Shown here one piece after another: positions 38,088 to 40,169 of a stretch of DNA of 40,169 bases. Source of the DNA: an uncultured Candidatus Saccharibacteria bacterium (GTDB taxonomy: Bacteria > Patescibacteriota > Saccharimonadia > Saccharimonadales > Saccharimonadaceae); contig CALLZM010000008.1 in NCBI GenBank assembly GCA_937858705.1, positions 1 through 40,169 of the forward strand. The letters are read 5' to 3'. Below the pieces are notes generated by a model that saw nothing but the letters and a program-made list of their open reading frames with translations, did no database searches and was not told where the DNA came from. Position numbers and translations under genes: made by a program. Positions within the stretch are counted from its first letter, which is position 1, and the number at the start of each line of letters is the position of its first letter.

Positions 38088-39911
38088 CTACTTCTTCGCC
38101 GCTCGTTTTCGTTCATTTGCATCGAGGTAGCGCTTGCGGAGGCGAAGGTTTTTTGGTGTTACTTCAAGTAACTCGTCATCTTCAATGAAGTCGATACACT
38201 GTTCAAGGCTAAAGTTCGTGAATGGTGTCAACTGCACCACTCCATCGCTTGAGCTGGAGCGCATATTGGTGAGGTGTTTCGCCTTGCAGACATTGATTTC
38301 CATATCTTCTTGGCGGCGATTCATGCCAATGATCATCCCAGCGTATACTTCTACACCAGGTCCAATCAACAACTCACCGCGAGCTTCAGCCGCTTGAAGC
38401 GCGTATGGTGTGGTTGTTCCAGCTTCAAAGGCAATAAGCACACCATTTCGAGTCTGGGGCATCTTGCCGCCAATCGGCTGATAGCCGTGGGGGAGGCTAT
38501 TCATAATAACCGTACCTTTTGTGGCAGTTAGCAGGATGTTTCGCAGGCCAATGAGCGCGCGCGTTGGCAAAATATAGGTGAGCCGAGTAGCACCAGTCGT
38601 CGTCGTTTCCTGACCACGCATTTCCGCGCGCCTCGCACCAAGCTCTTGACTGATAACACCGACAAACTCACTGCCTACTTCGATGAGCAACTCTTCGACT
38701 GGCTCTTTTTCAACACCATCTTCCGTGATAGTCACTACCTGTGGTCGGCCAACTTCAAATTCAAATCCTTCACGACGCATAGTTTCGATGAGTACGCTTA
38801 AGTGCAGCTCGCCACGCCCAGAAATAGTAAAGCCGATGCCGTTTTCTTCAACCCGCAACGCTACATTCGTTTCCAGTTCGCGCTTCAAGCGGTCGCCAAT
38901 TTGCCTGGAGGTAGTAAACTCACCTTCTCTGCCTTTCATGGGGCCAGTATTTGGACCAAGATACATACTAATGGTTGGCGCTTCAATGTCGATGGTCGGC
39001 AAAGCTTCAGGTGCTTCCTTGTCGGCAATTGTATCACCGATGTGCGCATCTTGAATACCGACTAACGCTACGATATCGCCAGCCGATGCTTCAATAATTT
39101 CTTCGCGATTCAATCCACGATAGCCAAATATTTTATCGATTCGTGCCGAGCTAGCAATTTCACCATCCTTCAGCAAACTCACCGCTAGCCCACTCTTTGC
39201 CGTGCCACGAGCCACTCGCCCAATGGCATATTTTCCCTGGAATGTATCGTATTGCAAACTTGTAACAAGCATCTGAAACCCGCCTTCACTTGAAACGGTT
39301 GGCGCAGAAATATCATTGATGATTGCTTCAAAAATAGGTGACAAATCTGCTTCAACCGACGCGTCATTCGGTAGCCCTGCCCATGCCTTACCCTCACGGC
39401 CAATCGCATAGTACATAGGATAGTGCAGCTGCGAATCGTCTGTTGCCAGCTCCAAAAATAAGTCAGCCAGTTCATCTTCAACTTCATCAATCCGCCGGGC
39501 AGGTTTGTCGATTTTGTTGATAACAACTACCGGCTTCAGTCCCAATTCGAGCGCTTTCGATAGCACAAACTTGGTTTGTGGCATCGGCCCTTCCTGCGCA
39601 TCGACGATAAGCAATACGCCATCTGCCATCTGTAGCGTTCGTTCAACTTCTCCCGAAAAGTCAGCATGGCCCGGCGTATCTATGATATTGATTTTGTAGT
39701 CACCATAAAATACCGATGTTTGTTTGGCGGTAATAGTGATGCCTCGCTCATGTTCCTGATCGCCCGAGTCCATGATGAGGTCTTGGCTCATTTCAGCCTG
39801 ATTGTCGCGAAAAGTTTTTGACTGCTTGAGCAGCCCGTCCACCATAGTAGTCTTACCGTGGTCAACATGGGCAATGATGGCAATATTTCGTATGTTTTTT
39901 GGGTTAATCAT
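38088..39911 (-). CDS. typA: GTP-binding protein TypA/BipA
   Basis: 607 residues, the family's usual length. Translational GTPase related to EF-G that assists 50S assembly and growth under stress. G1 [18 protein letters not shown]2 [13 protein letters not shown]3 [15 protein letters not shown]4 [11 protein letters not shown], then the beta-barrel and EF-G III/V-type domains ([20 protein letters not shown]) and the BipA C-terminal domain ([19 protein letters not shown]). The ending is basic. The -10 TAAAAT lies 6 nt before ATG 39911. Confidence 0.97.
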   Translation of the reverse strand: MINPKNIRNIAIIAHVDHGKTTMVDGLLKQSKTFRDNQAEMSQDLIMDSGDQEHERGITITAKQTSVFYGDYKINIIDTPGHADFSGEVERTLQMADGVLLIVDAQEGPMPQTKFVLSKALELGLKPVVVINKIDKPARRIDEVEDELADLFLELATDDSQLHYPMYYAIGREGKAWAGLPNDASVEADLSPIFEAIINDISAPTVSSEGGFQMLVTSLQYDTFQGKYAIGRVARGTAKSGLAVSLLKDGEIASSARIDKIFGYRGLNREEIIEASAGDIVALVGIQDAHIGDTIADKEAPEALPTIDIEAPTISMYLGPNTGPMKGREGEFTTSRQIGDRLKRELETNVALRVEENGIGFTISGRGELHLSVLIETMRREGFEFEVGRPQVVTITEDGVEKEPVEELLIEVGSEFVGVISQELGARRAEMRGQETTTTGATRLTYILPTRALIGLRNILLTATKGTVIMNSLPHGYQPIGGKMPQTRNGVLIAFEAGTTTPYALQAAEARGELLIGPGVEVYAGMIIGMNRRQEDMEINVCKAKHLTNMRSSSSDGVVQLTPFTNFSLEQCIDFIEDDELLEVTPKNLRLRKRYLDANERKRAAKK

Positions 39912-39917
39912 ATAGCA

Positions 39918-39923
39918 ATTTTA
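39918..39923 (-). promoter_or_regulatory. -10 box of typA, leaderless spacing
   Basis: TAAAAT on the minus strand, then TGCTAT and the ATG. No ribosome site. Confidence 0.45.
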
Positions 39924-39987
39924 TCTCTGGCCTATTTTTTCAAGGCCCCTATCCTTTTATATTAGCACAATTTGAAACTAAAGTCAA

Positions 39988-40076
39988 TGGCGGAGAGAGA
40001 GGGATTCGAACCCTCGGTGACGAAACGCCACACTGCTTTTCGAGAGCAGCCAGTTCAACCACTCCTGCATCTCTCC
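39988..40076 (-). tRNA. tRNA-Ser (CGA)
   Basis: Acceptor GGAGAGA/TCTCTCC, anticodon stem CTGCT/AGCAG with loop CTCGAAA (anticodon CGA), a long variable arm as expected for Ser, T arm GGGTTCGAATCCC, discriminator G and CCA encoded. TATAAT lies about 15 nt upstream. Confidence 0.95.
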
Positions 40077-40119
40077 GCATCAGTGCTTCATTATACGCTT
40101 TTTTGGGTGAAAATAAAAG

Positions 40120-40149
40120 AAAAAAGGCCAGCAAAAGCGAGCCTTTTTT
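40120..40149. terminator. Bidirectional intrinsic terminator
   Basis: AAAAAAGGC (40120-40128) with GCCTTTTTT (40141-40149). It probably ends a gene that lies beyond the right edge of the window, before the tRNA-Ser promoter. Confidence 0.85.
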
Positions 40150-40169
40150 CTTGGTACAACTATCAGAGG

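Noticed and set aside
1-40169. TGA recoding as in Gracilibacteria/Absconditabacteria
   Set aside because: Genes end normally at TGA (for example 4015-4017 and the ATGA overlaps), and no conserved Gly falls on in-frame TGA in the genes read.

Overview
The window is a dense, mostly leftward-transcribed bacterial chromosome segment of moderate GC content. The standard code fits: TGA acts as a stop, for example at the end of the small tail-anchored gene before pheS. Small proteins, few operons, frequent leaderless genes, a short zinc-less L32, paired MurF-like and FemX-like envelope genes, a pilin-like protein and trehalase point to the Candidate Phyla Radiation, most likely Saccharibacteria (TM7). 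That placement is inference from gene style; the window has no rRNA.

Layout: 1-4260 holds pheT (cut by the window edge), a HIT protein, a NYN-domain protein, pheS and a small tail-anchored protein, all on the minus strand, with two candidate small RNAs on the plus strand in the gaps. 4267-10011 has an aquaporin, rmuC, a PAP2 phosphatase and membrane partner, trpS, a pilin-like protein and a gene frameshifted at a G tract. 10039-10884 is a scar: an ABC-transporter tail, a serine-recombinase tail and tRNA-Gln. 10929-14450 has a flavin/F420-type enzyme pair, a third candidate small RNA and three small membrane proteins. 14450-18038 carries RNA and translation genes (trmD, khpA, rpsP, rnc, a Nudix gene, nusB, rpmF). 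18141-24181 has a leader mini-ORF with a lipoprotein, leuS, a single-pass surface protein and a divergent Mur ligase.

The most unusual part is 24841-28960, next to the 3' end of tRNA-Phe. Two 216-bp inverted repeats enclose a defence island with no visible transposase. Leftward runs a three-gene cassette (a membrane protein, a ThsB-type TIR protein and a tail-anchored protein), which could be a minimal Thoeris-like abortive-infection module. Rightward runs a HaeIII-like restriction-modification pair. Between the two sits a strongly structured, terminator-ended RNA.

After tRNA-Phe and tRNA-Gly come a slipin and a five-gene operon joined by ATGA overlaps (MurF-like ligase, alpha/beta hydrolase, DegT-type PLP enzyme, two FemX-like transferases), probably for envelope or peptidoglycan modification. 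rarA, trehalase, typA and tRNA-Ser(CGA) close the window.

A window-wide pattern is that a -10 box lies only 6-10 nt before the ATG of at least sixteen genes, so their mRNAs are predicted to be leaderless or nearly so. Genes inside operons and a minority of first genes have Shine-Dalgarno sites. Many promoters are extended -10 boxes of the form TGC-TATAMT.
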